Shown here: positions 1-7,800 of the stretch, in pieces | Layout: the number at the start of each line of letters is the position of its first letter | How positions within the stretch are numbered: the first letter of the stretch is position 1 | Origin: Streptomyces sp. NBC_00358 | GTDB lineage: Bacteria; Actinomycetota; Actinomycetes; Streptomycetales; Streptomycetaceae | Assembly: GCF_036099295.1 (NCBI RefSeq) | Contig: NZ_CP107976.1 | Coordinates: 1,426,001-1,490,000, forward strand | Length of the DNA stretch: 64,000 nt | Direction: 5' to 3' | Notes under the pieces: generated by a model | Seen by the model: the letters and a program-made list of their open reading frames with translations, nothing else | The model's database searches: none | Told to the model about the DNA's origin: nothing | Made by a program: the position numbers and the translations under genes

Positions 1-39
1 ACGCGCCGGGTCCCACGACAAGAGCACTCTGGAGCCCGC

Positions 40-1815
40 ATGTTGAGGAAGATCCTCATCGCCAACCGTGGCGAGATCGCTGTCCGCGTGGCCCGGGCGT
101 GCCGGGATGCCGGGATCGCGAGCGTTGCCGTCTATGCGGAACCGGACCGGGACGCTCTGCATGTGCGTGCGGCGGACGAGGCGTTCGCGCTGGGCGGTGA
201 CACCCCGGCCACCAGTTACCTGGACTTCGCCAAGGTGCTGCAGGCCGCCAAGGACTCGGGCGCGGATGCCGTCCACCCCGGTTACGGCTTTCTTTCGGAG
301 AACGCGGACTTCGCCCAGGCGGTGCTGGACGCGGGACTGATCTGGATCGGCCCGCCGCCGCAGGCGATCCGTGACCTGGGCGACAAGGTCGCCGCCCGGC
401 ACATCGCGCAGCGCGCCGGCGCCCCGCTCGTCGCGGGCACCCCGGACCCGGTCTCGGGGGCGGAGGAGGTCGTGGCGTTCGCGCGGGAGCACGGGCTGCC
501 GATCGCGATCAAGGCCGCGTTCGGTGGCGGCGGCCGCGGCCTGAAGGTCGCCCGGACCCTCGAAGAGGTCCCCGAGCTGTACGAGTCGGCGGTGCGTGAG
601 GCCGTCGCGGCGTTCGGGCGCGGGGAGTGCTTCGTGGAGCGCTACCTCGACAAGCCCCGCCATGTGGAGACGCAGTGCCTGGCCGACAGCCACGGCAACG
701 TGGTCGTCGTCTCCACCCGGGACTGCTCGCTCCAGCGCCGCCACCAGAAACTGGTCGAGGAGGCCCCCGCCCCCTTCCTGTCCCGGGCGCAGGTGGACGA
801 GCTGTACGCGTCGTCCAAGGCGATCCTGAAGGAGGCCGGCTACGTCGGCGCGGGAACGGTGGAGTTCCTCGTCGGCACGGACGGCACGATCTCCTTCCTG
901 GAGGTCAACACCCGCCTGCAGGTCGAACACCCGGTCACCGAGGAGGTCGCCGGCCTCGACCTGGTGCGCGAGATGTTCCGCATCGCCGACGGTGAGGAAC
1001 TGGGCTACGGCGATCCCGAACTGCGCGGACACTCCATCGAGTTCCGGATCAACGGCGAGGACCCGGGCCGCGGCTTTCTGCCCGCCCCCGGCACCGTCAC
1101 CCTGTTCGCACCCCCCACGGGCCCCGGCGTCCGGCTGGACGCGGGCGTCGAGACCGGGTCCGTGATCGGCCCGGCCTGGGACTCCCTGCTCGCCAAACTG
1201 ATCGTCACCGGCGCCACCCGCGAGCAGGCCCTGCAACGGGCCGCCCGCGCACTGGCGGAGTTCAAGGTGGAGGGCATGGCCACCGCGATCCCCTTCCACC
1301 ACGCGGTGGTCACCGACCCGGCGTTCGCCCCCGAACTCACCGGCTCCAGCGACCCGTTCACCGTCCACACCCGGTGGATCGAGACCGAGTTCGTCAACGA
1401 GATCAAGCCCTTCACCGCCCCGGCCGACACCGACACCGACGACGAGCCCGGCCGCGAGACCGTCGTCGTCGAGGTCGGCGGCAAACGCCTGGAGGTCTCC
1501 CTGCCCGTCTCGCTGGGCATGTCGCTGGCCCGCACCGGCCTGGCCGCCGGCGCCAAACCCAAACGCCGCGCCGCGAAGAAGTCCGGCCCCGCCGCCACCG
1601 GCGACACCCTCGCCTCCCCGATGCAGGGCACCATCGTCAAGGTCGCCGTCGAGGAGGGCCAGGAGGTCAAGGAGGGCGACCTGATCGTCGTCCTGGAAGC
1701 CATGAAGATGGAACAGCCCCTCAACGCCCACCGCTCCGGCACCGTCAAGGGCCTCACCGCCGAGGTCGGCGCCTCCGTCACCTCCGGCGCCCCCATCTGC
1801 GAAATCAAGGACTGA
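40..1815 (+). CDS. accA: Acetyl/propionyl-CoA carboxylase alpha chain (biotin carboxylase + BCCP)
   Basis: Biotin-dependent acyl-CoA carboxylase alpha chain, 591 aa. It carboxylates its own biotin with ATP and bicarbonate; a separate beta chain, not in this window, passes the carboxyl to acetyl- or propionyl-CoA to give malonyl- or methylmalonyl-CoA. The biotin carboxylase domain starts at residue 3 ([10 protein letters not shown]), has the ATP-grasp glycine loop FGGGGRG near 161-167 and covers about 450 residues. The C-terminal biotinyl domain has EAMKM with the biotinylated Lys at 556. An Ala/Lys-rich linker (about 515-535) joins them. GGAG at 31-34 supports ATG 40; the TTG one codon later is a possible alternative. 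Length and architecture match Streptomyces AccA proteins. Confidence 0.95.
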   Translation: MLRKILIANRGEIAVRVARACRDAGIASVAVYAEPDRDALHVRAADEAFALGGDTPATSYLDFAKVLQAAKDSGADAVHPGYGFLSENADFAQAVLDAGLIWIGPPPQAIRDLGDKVAARHIAQRAGAPLVAGTPDPVSGAEEVVAFAREHGLPIAIKAAFGGGGRGLKVARTLEEVPELYESAVREAVAAFGRGECFVERYLDKPRHVETQCLADSHGNVVVVSTRDCSLQRRHQKLVEEAPAPFLSRAQVDELYASSKAILKEAGYVGAGTVEFLVGTDGTISFLEVNTRLQVEHPVTEEVAGLDLVREMFRIADGEELGYGDPELRGHSIEFRINGEDPGRGFLPAPGTVTLFAPPTGPGVRLDAGVETGSVIGPAWDSLLAKLIVTGATREQALQRAARALAEFKVEGMATAIPFHHAVVTDPAFAPELTGSSDPFTVHTRWIETEFVNEIKPFTAPADTDTDDEPGRETVVVEVGGKRLEVSLPVSLGMSLARTGLAAGAKPKRRAAKKSGPAATGDTLASPMQGTIVKVAVEEGQEVKEGDLIVVLEAMKMEQPLNAHRSGTVKGLTAEVGASVTSGAPICEIKD

Positions 1816-1865
1816 CGAATCCGGCCGCCCGCCGACTCGGTGGGTCTGCCGACTCGCCGGTCCGC

Positions 1866-1911
1866 CGAAGCCTTCCGCCCGCCCGAAGGACCGGGCGGGC
1901 GGAGGGCTTCG
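1866..1911. terminator. Bidirectional terminator hairpin
   Basis: 19-bp arms (1866-1884 and 1893-1911) pair throughout with one U-G wobble around an 8-nt loop. It lies between the convergent carboxylase and pirin genes, so it probably ends both transcripts. There is no T-run, which is usual in Streptomyces. Confidence 0.85.
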
Positions 1912-1950
1912 CGGGCTCCAGGGGCCGGACCGCGCTCATGCCGTGGCGGC

Positions 1951-2916
1951 TCAGCGCACGCGTCCCCGCGGCTTCAAGGCGACCGGTGGCAGTTCCGGTG
2001 CGGGCAGCGGTGCGCCGTCGTATCCCTTCACCTCACCGAAGCGGGTGCCCTTGGCCCAGTCCTGGCGGGCCTCCTCGATGTCCTCCTGGGTGCGCCCGAT
2101 GAAGTTCCACCACATGATCAGCTCCTCCTCGAACGGTTCACCGCCCAGGAGCATGAGGCCCGCGTCCGTCGCGGCCCGCAGCGGGAGTTCCGTACGGCCG
2201 CAGCCGAGGTAGAGCATGGAGCCCGGGACCACCGGCACGCCGTCGACCTCAGCCTCGCCGGACATGGCGAGGACCGCGTACTCGAAGTCGGGCTCCAATG
2301 GCAGTCGTACGTCGGCGCCACCGGTGAGGGCCAGGTCGGCGCCGACGATGGGCGTGTACGCCGTGCCGGGCGAGGTCGTGCCGTCGAGCGTGCCGAGCAG
2401 AAGCGTGGCCCGGAGCCCGGGGGCGGTGACGACGGGCAGTTCGGCGTGGTGCTCGAAGCGCGGGTCGGTGTGCCGGTGGCTGTCCGGCAGGGCGACCCAG
2501 AGCTGTGCGCCGTGCAGCAGGCGGGAGTGCGCGCGGGGGCTCTCCTCGGAGTGGCTGATGGCGCGGCCCGAGGTCATGAGGCCGAGTTCGCGCGGGCGGA
2601 TCGTCTGGAGGCTGCCCGTGGAGTCGCGGTGCAGCACCTCGCCCTCGTGCAGCCAGCTGACGGTCTGCAGGCCCATGTGCGGGTGCGGCGGAACCTGCAT
2701 GCCGGGCTCGTCGGCGATGTCGTCGGGCCCGTAGTGATCGACGAAGCACCACGCGCCGACCATGCGGCGGCCCAGATTGGGCAGCAGGCGGCGGACTTCG
2801 GTGGCCTCGCCGAGCTTGACCCGGCGGGGGCTGAGGAGTTCGCGCACCGGCTCGGCCACCACGAAGCCGCGGCCACCGCAGGGGGCGGGAACCGCCTCCC
2901 GATCAAGATTGCTCAT
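1951..2916 (-). CDS. Pirin family protein
   Basis: Bicupin pirin-family protein, 321 aa. Pirins bind a metal through cupin His/Glu residues; some have quercetinase activity or modulate metabolic enzymes, so the exact role is open. The N-terminal cupin carries the family stretch around HPHMGLQTVSWL, followed by GEVLHRDSTG and MTSGRAISHSEES; a C-terminal pirin_C half follows. The start is the ATG at 2916: there is no Shine-Dalgarno, and a TAGGTT -10-like hexamer ends 7 nt upstream, which fits a leaderless transcript. A TTG nine bases further out is in frame but less likely. It is convergent with the carboxylase gene. Confidence 0.9.
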   Translation of the reverse strand: MSNLDREAVPAPCGGRGFVVAEPVRELLSPRRVKLGEATEVRRLLPNLGRRMVGAWCFVDHYGPDDIADEPGMQVPPHPHMGLQTVSWLHEGEVLHRDSTGSLQTIRPRELGLMTSGRAISHSEESPRAHSRLLHGAQLWVALPDSHRHTDPRFEHHAELPVVTAPGLRATLLLGTLDGTTSPGTAYTPIVGADLALTGGADVRLPLEPDFEYAVLAMSGEAEVDGVPVVPGSMLYLGCGRTELPLRAATDAGLMLLGGEPFEEELIMWWNFIGRTQEDIEEARQDWAKGTRFGEVKGYDGAPLPAPELPPVALKPRGRVR

Positions 2917-2923
2917 GGCGCCC

Positions 2924-2929
2924 AACCTA
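2924..2929 (-). promoter_or_regulatory. -10-like hexamer of the pirin gene (leaderless)
   Basis: On the minus strand TAGGTT lies 7 nt before the ATG at 2916, so transcription would begin at or next to the start codon. No convincing -35 is visible. Confidence 0.5.
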
Positions 2930-3053
2930 GCCCCGTCGGGGACCTCTCGTCAGGCCATCGATCCGCCCATCGAGGGGCACTTGGCTCAGAACCGGCGCGG
3001 CGGCCCAGGACTCCGGCCCCGGCTTCCGTGCGCCGGGAACGGGCCGTTCGAGT

Positions 3054-3090
3054 AAACAGTAGCCATGTACATAGTAGCCATGTACTGTTT
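3054..3090. promoter_or_regulatory. Operator/promoter of the MarR pair
   Basis: AAACAGTA (3054-3061) and TACTGTTT (3083-3090) form a perfect 8-bp inverted repeat. Inside it the 13-mer AGTAGCCATGTAC occurs twice (3058-3070 and 3073-3085), and ATGTACAT (3065-3072) is itself palindromic. TACTGT at 3083-3088 is a good -10 placed 7 nt before the ATG at 3096. A repressor bound here would block its own promoter; autoregulation by the downstream MarR protein is the simplest reading. Confidence 0.65.
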
Positions 3091-3095
3091 CTTTC

Positions 3096-3626
3096 ATGAG
3101 TTCAGCGAAGGCGGCATACGAGCACGCGACACCCGGCTTCCTCGTCTGGCGCCTGTCGATGAAATGGCGCGTCGCGGTGGACCGGGCGGTGGGCCCCCTG
3201 GGTCTGACGCACGCGCAGTACTCGCTGGTGGCGTCGCTGTACAGCATGAACCGGGGTGGACATCACCCCAGCCAGCGCCGGCTCGCCGACCACACCGGAC
3301 TCGAACCGCTCTACGTCTCGAAACTGGCCCGCTCGCTGGAGGCGGCCGGCCTTGTCGACCGCACCCGCGATCCCGCGGACCCGCGCGCGGTGCGGCTGTC
3401 CCTCACCGAGGACGGGCGCGCGATCACCCTCCGCGCGATCACCGTGGTCCAGGGTCTGCTGGAGCAGCTTCTCGAACCACTGGGCGGCCTCCGAGGCGAC
3501 CGCACACGGGAGTTCAGCCGCGAACTGGCCGTCCTGCTCGACGTACCGCTCGATCCGCGCACCGGAGCCGAGTCACGATCCGACGAGGCTTCGGCCACGC
3601 CCGAAGAGGATTCACCCGAGGAGTAG
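3096..3626 (+). CDS. MarR family transcriptional regulator
   Basis: Winged-helix MarR-type DNA-binding protein, 176 aa. The wHTH spans about residues 30-110: THAQYSLVASLY opens the domain, the recognition region is around QRRLADHTGLEPLYVSKLARSLEAAG, and the wing includes DPADPRAVRLSLTEDG. Such dimers repress until they bind a phenolic or other ligand or are oxidised. ATG 3096 has no ribosome-binding site and sits 5 nt after the inverted repeat, so the mRNA is probably leaderless and autoregulated. Two bases separate its stop from the next gene, also a MarR-like protein, so the two are probably co-transcribed. The ligand is unknown. Confidence 0.88.
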   Translation: MSSAKAAYEHATPGFLVWRLSMKWRVAVDRAVGPLGLTHAQYSLVASLYSMNRGGHHPSQRRLADHTGLEPLYVSKLARSLEAAGLVDRTRDPADPRAVRLSLTEDGRAITLRAITVVQGLLEQLLEPLGGLRGDRTREFSRELAVLLDVPLDPRTGAESRSDEASATPEEDSPEE

Positions 3627-3628
3627 TC

Positions 3629-4102
3629 ATGACCACCTCCATTCCCTCCATTCCCTCCGTACCCTCCACGCCCGCCCCGTCCGTCAACGGGCGGGTCATC
3701 GGCCTCGCCCACTACGCGAGCCGCGCCGCCCTGGAGCGGGTGCTCGCGCGCAGCGGCACCACCTTCGAACAGTCCGTGGCCCTGCGGGCCGTCTCCGACA
3801 ACGGTGGAACGGTCGAGCGCGCCCGGCTCGTGGCCCGGTTGACCGGCGGACTCAAGATCGAGGAGTCGGCCGCCGGGCGGACGGTCGAGGAGATGACGGC
3901 CCACAAGCTCCTGGCCGAGCCGTCGGCCGACCAGGTGTCCCTCACGGACAGCGGCCGGGAACTGTTCGAGTCGATCCGCACCGCCGGCGACGAGATCGCC
4001 GCCCGGCTGTACGCCGGGATCCCGGCCGAGGACCTGGCGACCGCGGGGCGTGTTCTGGCCCTCGTCACGGAGCGGGCCGACGCGGAACTGGCCGGCGCGT
4101 AG
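3629..4102 (+). CDS. Second MarR-like winged-helix protein
   Basis: 157-aa winged-helix protein with a Pro/Ser-rich N-terminus (about 20 residues), then a MarR-like fold: a helical run from about residue 27, a recognition-like segment LTGGLKIEESAAGRTVEEM, and a wing/turn VSLTDSGRELFESI. The C-terminal helix (IPAEDLATAGRVLALVTERAD) resembles MarR dimerisation helices. It starts 2 bp after the first MarR stop and its Shine-Dalgarno (GGAG, about 3619-3622) lies inside that gene, so translation is probably coupled. Two different MarR-like proteins in one operon suggest a heterodimer or a regulator with a modulator; no enzyme or efflux gene is in the operon, so targets are unknown. Confidence 0.75.
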   Translation: MTTSIPSIPSVPSTPAPSVNGRVIGLAHYASRAALERVLARSGTTFEQSVALRAVSDNGGTVERARLVARLTGGLKIEESAAGRTVEEMTAHKLLAEPSADQVSLTDSGRELFESIRTAGDEIAARLYAGIPAEDLATAGRVLALVTERADAELAGA

Positions 4103-4211
4103 CCGCTCCGAGGCGAAGCGGACGCCGGGCGCCTGGCGCCCCACGAGCGCGAGTCGTTCGTGGAATATTCAACCAAACCTCGCGGTTGTGGTCCCTCGAA
4201 GGAGGTCAGTG

Positions 4212-4559
4212 GTGGACATGACGTACTACGACCACGGGACGGCCGCGGAGCGCTGGGAGCGCGCGAGGCTGTTCTTCGAGGCCAAGGACTTCGCGTCGGC
4301 GGCGCGGGTGCTGGGCGGACTGGTCGAGGAGGCGCCGGAGCAGACCGGACCCCGGCTGCTGCTGGCACGCTCCTACTACCACTCGGCCCAACTGCGCCGC
4401 GCCGAAGCAGAGTTGCGGACCATCGTGGAGCTCGACCCCGTCGAGCACTACGCCCGGCTGATGCTGGGACGCACATTGCAGCGCCTCGGCCGGGCCGAGG
4501 AGGCGGCGTCGCACCTGCGGATCGCCTCCGCGCTCGCGGGCGACTTCGAACAGGCTTGA
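4212..4559 (+). CDS. Tetratricopeptide repeat protein
   Basis: Small cytosolic TPR protein of about 115 aa. Roughly three 34-residue helix-turn-helix repeats are visible: AAERWERARLFFEAKDFASA, then a unit around LLLARSYYHSAQLRRAEAEL, then LMLGRTLQRLGRAEEAASHL. It has no signal peptide or membrane segment, so it probably acts as a protein-protein adaptor; the partner is unknown. AGGAGGT at 4200-4206 best supports GTG 4212; ATG 4218, two codons later, is possible. Short TPR proteins of this kind are common in Streptomyces. A terminator follows at 4629. Confidence 0.8.
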   Translation: MDMTYYDHGTAAERWERARLFFEAKDFASAARVLGGLVEEAPEQTGPRLLLARSYYHSAQLRRAEAELRTIVELDPVEHYARLMLGRTLQRLGRAEEAASHLRIASALAGDFEQA

Positions 4560-4628
4560 TGCGGATTGTTCCGCGTTGATCCGGTCCCACCCGGGAGATC
4601 CAGGGTCCGACCGGGGCCCCGTACCGCG

Positions 4629-4656
4629 AAGGCCCGTCATTTCGGTGACGGGCCTT
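4629..4656 (+). terminator. Terminator hairpin after the TPR gene
   Basis: Perfect 11-bp arms AAGGCCCGTCA (4629-4639) and TGACGGGCCTT (4646-4656) with a 6-nt loop, about 70 bp after the TPR stop. Confidence 0.8.
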
Positions 4657-4677
4657 CCCGCGTATCGGGGCTTCGCG

Positions 4678-4735
4678 CGTGACGGGCATCCTGTGTGACG
4701 GGCTTCGTGTGTGACGGGCTTCGTGTGTGACCGGT
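4678..4735. repeat. 16-bp tandem repeat
   Basis: About 3.5 copies of a 16-bp unit, TGTGACGGGCTTCGTG. The two middle copies are identical and the flanking ones diverged. The GTGACGGGC core equals the right arm of the terminator just upstream, so the array may have arisen by slippage from that hairpin. It is non-coding and ends about 120 bp before the deformylase gene. Confidence 0.7.
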
Positions 4736-4858
4736 CTTCCCGCCGCCTGGGTGTTTTCAGGCGCTTCGGGGGTTCGCACGACGAGACACGGCGGGAAAGT
4801 CGCGGGACTCGCCCTGCGCCGCCTCGATCGGCTCCCCCGGGCTTGGCATCCTGACACG

Positions 4859-5518
4859 ATGGCATCCGAACGTGACCGCAGCTCCGCACCCACCACCCTG
4901 AGCGACCTGGTCGAGGAACTCCTCGGCCACGAGGGTCCGTTGCCGATCGTCGCGGCCGGTGACCCCGTGCTCCGCCGGGGCACGGAGCCGTTCGACGGGC
5001 AGCTGGACCCTGGTCTGCTGGCCCGCTTCGTGGCCGCCCTGCGCGCCACGATGCACGCGGCGCCGGGTGTCGGTCTCGCCGCGCCGCAGGTCGGCGTACC
5101 GCTGCGGCTCGCCGTCATCGAGGACCCGGCGCCGGTGCCGGAGGAGGTGCGCGTCGCACGGGGGCGGGTGCCGCAGCCGTTCCGGGTGCTGGTCAATCCG
5201 TCGTACGAGGGGATCGGTCCGGGGCGCGTCGCGTTCTTCGAGGGCTGTCTGAGCGTTCCGGGCTGGCAGGCCGTGGTGGCCCGGCACACCGAGGTTCGGC
5301 TGACGGCGCTGGACGAACACGGGCGAGCGGTCGACGAGGTGTTCAGCGGCTGGCCCGCGCGCATCGTCCAGCACGAGACGGACCACCTGGACGGCGGGCT
5401 CTACCTCGACCGCGCGGAGCTGCGCTCACTGTCCTCGAACGAGGCGACGGCGGAACTCTGGGCCCAGCCGACACCGCGACTGGCGGCCGAAGCACTCGGC
5501 TTCACCCTGCCGGGCTGA
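4859..5518 (+). CDS. def: Peptide deformylase
   Basis: Removes the N-formyl group from nascent proteins at the ribosome exit; an Fe2+ or Zn2+ enzyme. All three family motifs are present: GVGLAAPQVG (residues 70-79), EGCLSVPG with metal ligand Cys130, and QHETDHLDG with metal ligands His172 and His176 and catalytic Glu173. At 219 aa it is longer than E. coli Def because of an N-terminal extension of about 25 residues, as in other actinobacterial copies. There is no Shine-Dalgarno before ATG 4859; CATCCT at 4847-4852 sits 6 nt upstream as a possible leaderless -10. Streptomyces usually carry several def genes, so this may not be the essential one. Confidence 0.92.
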   Translation: MASERDRSSAPTTLSDLVEELLGHEGPLPIVAAGDPVLRRGTEPFDGQLDPGLLARFVAALRATMHAAPGVGLAAPQVGVPLRLAVIEDPAPVPEEVRVARGRVPQPFRVLVNPSYEGIGPGRVAFFEGCLSVPGWQAVVARHTEVRLTALDEHGRAVDEVFSGWPARIVQHETDHLDGGLYLDRAELRSLSSNEATAELWAQPTPRLAAEALGFTLPG

Positions 5519-5643
5519 CATGCCTGCCGGCTGACATGCCTGCCGGACTGACCATCCCGGGTGGCCGCCATCCCGGACAGGCGTCACGGGCCGACCGGCC
5601 GGATGCCATCGGGCGGACGGGAGACCAGGCGGACGCCTTGGGA

Positions 5644-5696
5644 CGCCGGGCGGACACCGGCGGACCACCTCGCCGGGCGGACACCGGCGGACCACC
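5644..5696. repeat. 26-bp direct repeat in the ABC-F upstream region
   Basis: An identical 26-bp stretch occurs at 5644-5669 and 5671-5696, one base apart. Shorter GCTGGTCGGGCG repeats follow at about 5701-5742. The whole 5519-5833 stretch is low-complexity, G/C-rich and without a convincing gene. Confidence 0.75.
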
Positions 5697-5833
5697 CACC
5701 CCGCTGGTCGGGCGGCCGACGGACCACGCCGCTGGTCGGGCGACGCGGCGGACCGACCTGCCATCGGACCGCCGCGTCGCCGAACCGCCGGACAGCCGAA
5801 CCGCCGCTCGCCGGGATGTACCGGCGGCTAATT

Positions 5834-5859
5834 CGGAGGCGCCTCGCCCCGCGCCTCCG
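5834..5859 (+). promoter_or_regulatory. Hairpin upstream of the leader ORF
   Basis: Perfect 9-bp arms CGGAGGCGC (5834-5842) and GCGCCTCCG (5851-5859) around an 8-nt loop, directly before a -10-like box. It could end upstream transcription or act as an operator; the sequence does not decide. Confidence 0.5.
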
Positions 5860-5860
5860 T

Positions 5861-5866
5861 TAGCCT
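5861..5866 (+). promoter_or_regulatory. -10-like hexamer of the ABC-F leader
   Basis: TAGCCT ends 7 nt before the ATG at 5874. It would give an mRNA starting at that ATG, so the small leader ORF would be translated leaderless. No clear -35 is visible. Confidence 0.5.
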
Positions 5867-5873
5867 GATTCGC

Positions 5874-5897
5874 ATGTCCACGCCCCGCGTCTCTTAG
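5874..5897 (+). CDS. Putative seven-codon leader peptide (MSTPRVS)
   Basis: A minimal ORF, MSTPRVS then TAG, placed 7 nt after a -10-like box and 65 nt before the ABC-F start codon. The last base of its stop codon is the first base of GCTCCAGGA, which can pair with the ABC-F Shine-Dalgarno. This geometry (leader ORF, anti-SD, SD, resistance-type gene) is that of erm-like translational attenuators. The peptide itself matches nothing I know, and an ORF this short could be chance. Confidence 0.4.
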   Translation: MSTPRVS

Positions 5898-5954
5898 CTC
5901 CAGGACCCGCTTCCACGCCACCCGTGTGTCCTTGAGCCGATTGACTTCTGGAGC
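5897..5954 (+). promoter_or_regulatory. Possible SD-sequestering stem for the ABC-F gene
   Basis: GCTCCAGGA (5897-5905) can pair with TTCTGGAGC (5946-5954): nine pairs including one G-U wobble. The right arm contains GGAG (5950-5953), the Shine-Dalgarno of the ABC-F gene, 9 nt from its ATG. The left arm begins at the leader stop codon, so a ribosome held on the leader would cover it and free the Shine-Dalgarno. Confidence 0.5.
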
Positions 5955-5962
5955 GTCTTCCC

Positions 5963-7549
5963 ATGATCACCGTTCGCGGTGCCGACGTGCGCGTCGGCGC
6001 CCGGCTGCTGCTGTCCGACCTGTCCTTCCACGTCTCCCCCGGCGACCGTATCGGCCTGGTCGGCCGGAACGGCGCCGGCAAGACCACTCTCCTGAGCACC
6101 CTGGCCGGGCAGCGGCCCCCCGCCGCCGGCTCCGTCTCCCGTACCGGAACGGTCGGTTACCTCTCCCAGGACCCGCGCGCGGCGGACCCCGCGGTCACGG
6201 TCACCGACCGGATCCTGTCGGTCCGCGGCCTCGACCGTGCCGTACGAGCCCTGCGCACGGCCGAGACGGCGATGGCCGACGGATCCGAGCGCGCGATGAA
6301 CGCCTACGCGCGCGCCGAGGCCGAGTACCAGGTGCTCGGCGGATACGCGGCCGAGGCCGAGGCGGCCCGGGTCGCCGCGGGCCTCGGACTGCCGGCCCGG
6401 GTGATGGACCAGCCGATCGGCACCCTGTCCGGCGGCCAGCGACGGCGTGCCGAACTGGCCCGCGTCCTGTTCGCGGACGACGGCACGCTGCTCCTCGACG
6501 AGCCGACGAACCATCTGGACGCCGGCGCGACGGCCTGGCTGCGCGGGTTCCTGGCCGGCCATCAGGCGGGGTTCGTCCTCATCAGCCACGACATCTCCCT
6601 GCTGGCCGACGTGGTGAACCGTGTCTTGCACCTGGACCCGGACCGTGCCGCGCTCGACGTGCACAACACCGGCTGGGCGGCCTACCTCGCCCAGCGCGAC
6701 GCCGACGATCGCCGCCGCGGCCGGGAACGGGCGAACGCCGAGCGCAAGGCGGCGGCGCTGCACGCGCAGGCGGACAAGATGCGCGCCCATGTGTCGACGG
6801 CCGTGGCGGCGAAGAACATGGCCCGCCGCGCCGACCGGCTGATCGCGGGACTGGAACCGGTGCGGCGGTCGGAGAAGGTGGCGCGCATCCGGCTGCCCGA
6901 ACCCGCGCCGTGCGGACGGATGCCGCTCGGCGCGGTCGCCCTGACCAGGTCGTACGGCGATCTGCGTGTCCTCGGCGGTGTCGACCTCGCCGTCGACCGG
7001 GGCAGCCGCCTGGTGGTCCTCGGCCCGAACGGCTCGGGCAAGACCACCCTGCTGCGGCTGCTCGCCGGTCACGACCGCCCCGACAGCGGGCGGGTGGTGC
7101 GCGGGCACGGGCTGCGCCTCGGCTACTTCGCCCAGGAACACGACACGCTGGACCCCGCCGGCACGGTCCGCGGCCATCTCGCCGCCGCCGCGCCGCATCT
7201 CACCGACGGCGAGGTACGGCGGGTGCTCGGTTCGTTCCTGTTCACGGGTGACGACGCCGACAAGCGGGTCGGGGTCCTCTCCGGAGGCGAGAAGACCAGG
7301 CTCGCCCTGGCGGGTCTCGTCCACTCGGGCGCCAACGTGCTTCTCCTGGACGAGCCCACCAACAACCTCGACCCGGCGTCCCGCGCCGAGGTCCTGGCCG
7401 CGGTGGCCACGTATCCGGGCGCGCTCGTCATGGTCACCCACGACGAGGGAGCCGTCGACGCGCTGCGCCCGGACCGGGTACTGCTGCTCCCGGACGCGGA
7501 CGAGGACCTGTGGAGCGAGGAGTACCGGGAACTGGTGTCACTGGCCTGA
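5963..7549 (+). CDS. ABC-F family ATPase (ribosome protection or translation factor)
   Basis: 528-aa tandem-ATPase ABC-F protein without membrane segments. Family members bind the ribosomal E site; some (Msr, Vga, Lsa types) displace antibiotics, others (EttA, Uup types) help stalled translation. First NBD: Walker A GRNGAGKT (34-41), signature LSGGQ (155-159), Walker B DEPTNHLD (179-186). A charged helical linker about 245-300 is the likely P-site tRNA interaction segment. Second NBD: GPNGSGKT (354-361), LSGGE and DEPTNNLD. Both Walker B glutamates are retained, so both sites should hydrolyse ATP. GGAG at 5950-5953 supports ATG 5963. The leader region hints at antibiotic-inducible expression; the drug, if any, cannot be told from sequence. 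Confidence 0.9.
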   Translation: MITVRGADVRVGARLLLSDLSFHVSPGDRIGLVGRNGAGKTTLLSTLAGQRPPAAGSVSRTGTVGYLSQDPRAADPAVTVTDRILSVRGLDRAVRALRTAETAMADGSERAMNAYARAEAEYQVLGGYAAEAEAARVAAGLGLPARVMDQPIGTLSGGQRRRAELARVLFADDGTLLLDEPTNHLDAGATAWLRGFLAGHQAGFVLISHDISLLADVVNRVLHLDPDRAALDVHNTGWAAYLAQRDADDRRRGRERANAERKAAALHAQADKMRAHVSTAVAAKNMARRADRLIAGLEPVRRSEKVARIRLPEPAPCGRMPLGAVALTRSYGDLRVLGGVDLAVDRGSRLVVLGPNGSGKTTLLRLLAGHDRPDSGRVVRGHGLRLGYFAQEHDTLDPAGTVRGHLAAAAPHLTDGEVRRVLGSFLFTGDDADKRVGVLSGGEKTRLALAGLVHSGANVLLLDEPTNNLDPASRAEVLAAVATYPGALVMVTHDEGAVDALRPDRVLLLPDADEDLWSEEYRELVSLA

Positions 7550-7562
7550 CCGCCGGTCGTAC

Positions 7563-7590
7563 GGGTGCGCGCCCCCAAAGGCGCGCACCC
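7563..7590 (+). terminator. Terminator after the ABC-F gene
   Basis: Perfect 11-bp arms GGGTGCGCGCC (7563-7573) and GGCGCGCACCC (7580-7590), 6-nt loop, 13 bp after the stop. The rest of 7591-7800 has short GCCCGCCGTGTGTC repeats and no gene. Confidence 0.85.
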
Positions 7591-7800
7591 CCCGGGCGGC
7601 ACACCACTCGGCGCGGCGCCCTGGGGCGACACGCCGCACCACGCGGCACCGGGGTGCCGTCCCCGGTACGCCGGCCGTGTCGTCCCTGCGCGTCGCCCGC
7701 CGTGTGTCGCCCGCCGTGTGTCGCTCCGGGGGCGAATGGCGCGCAGGGCCCGGCGTCCCCGCTCGGGCCATGCACAGCGGCCGCCCGCGTGCCGCGCGCC

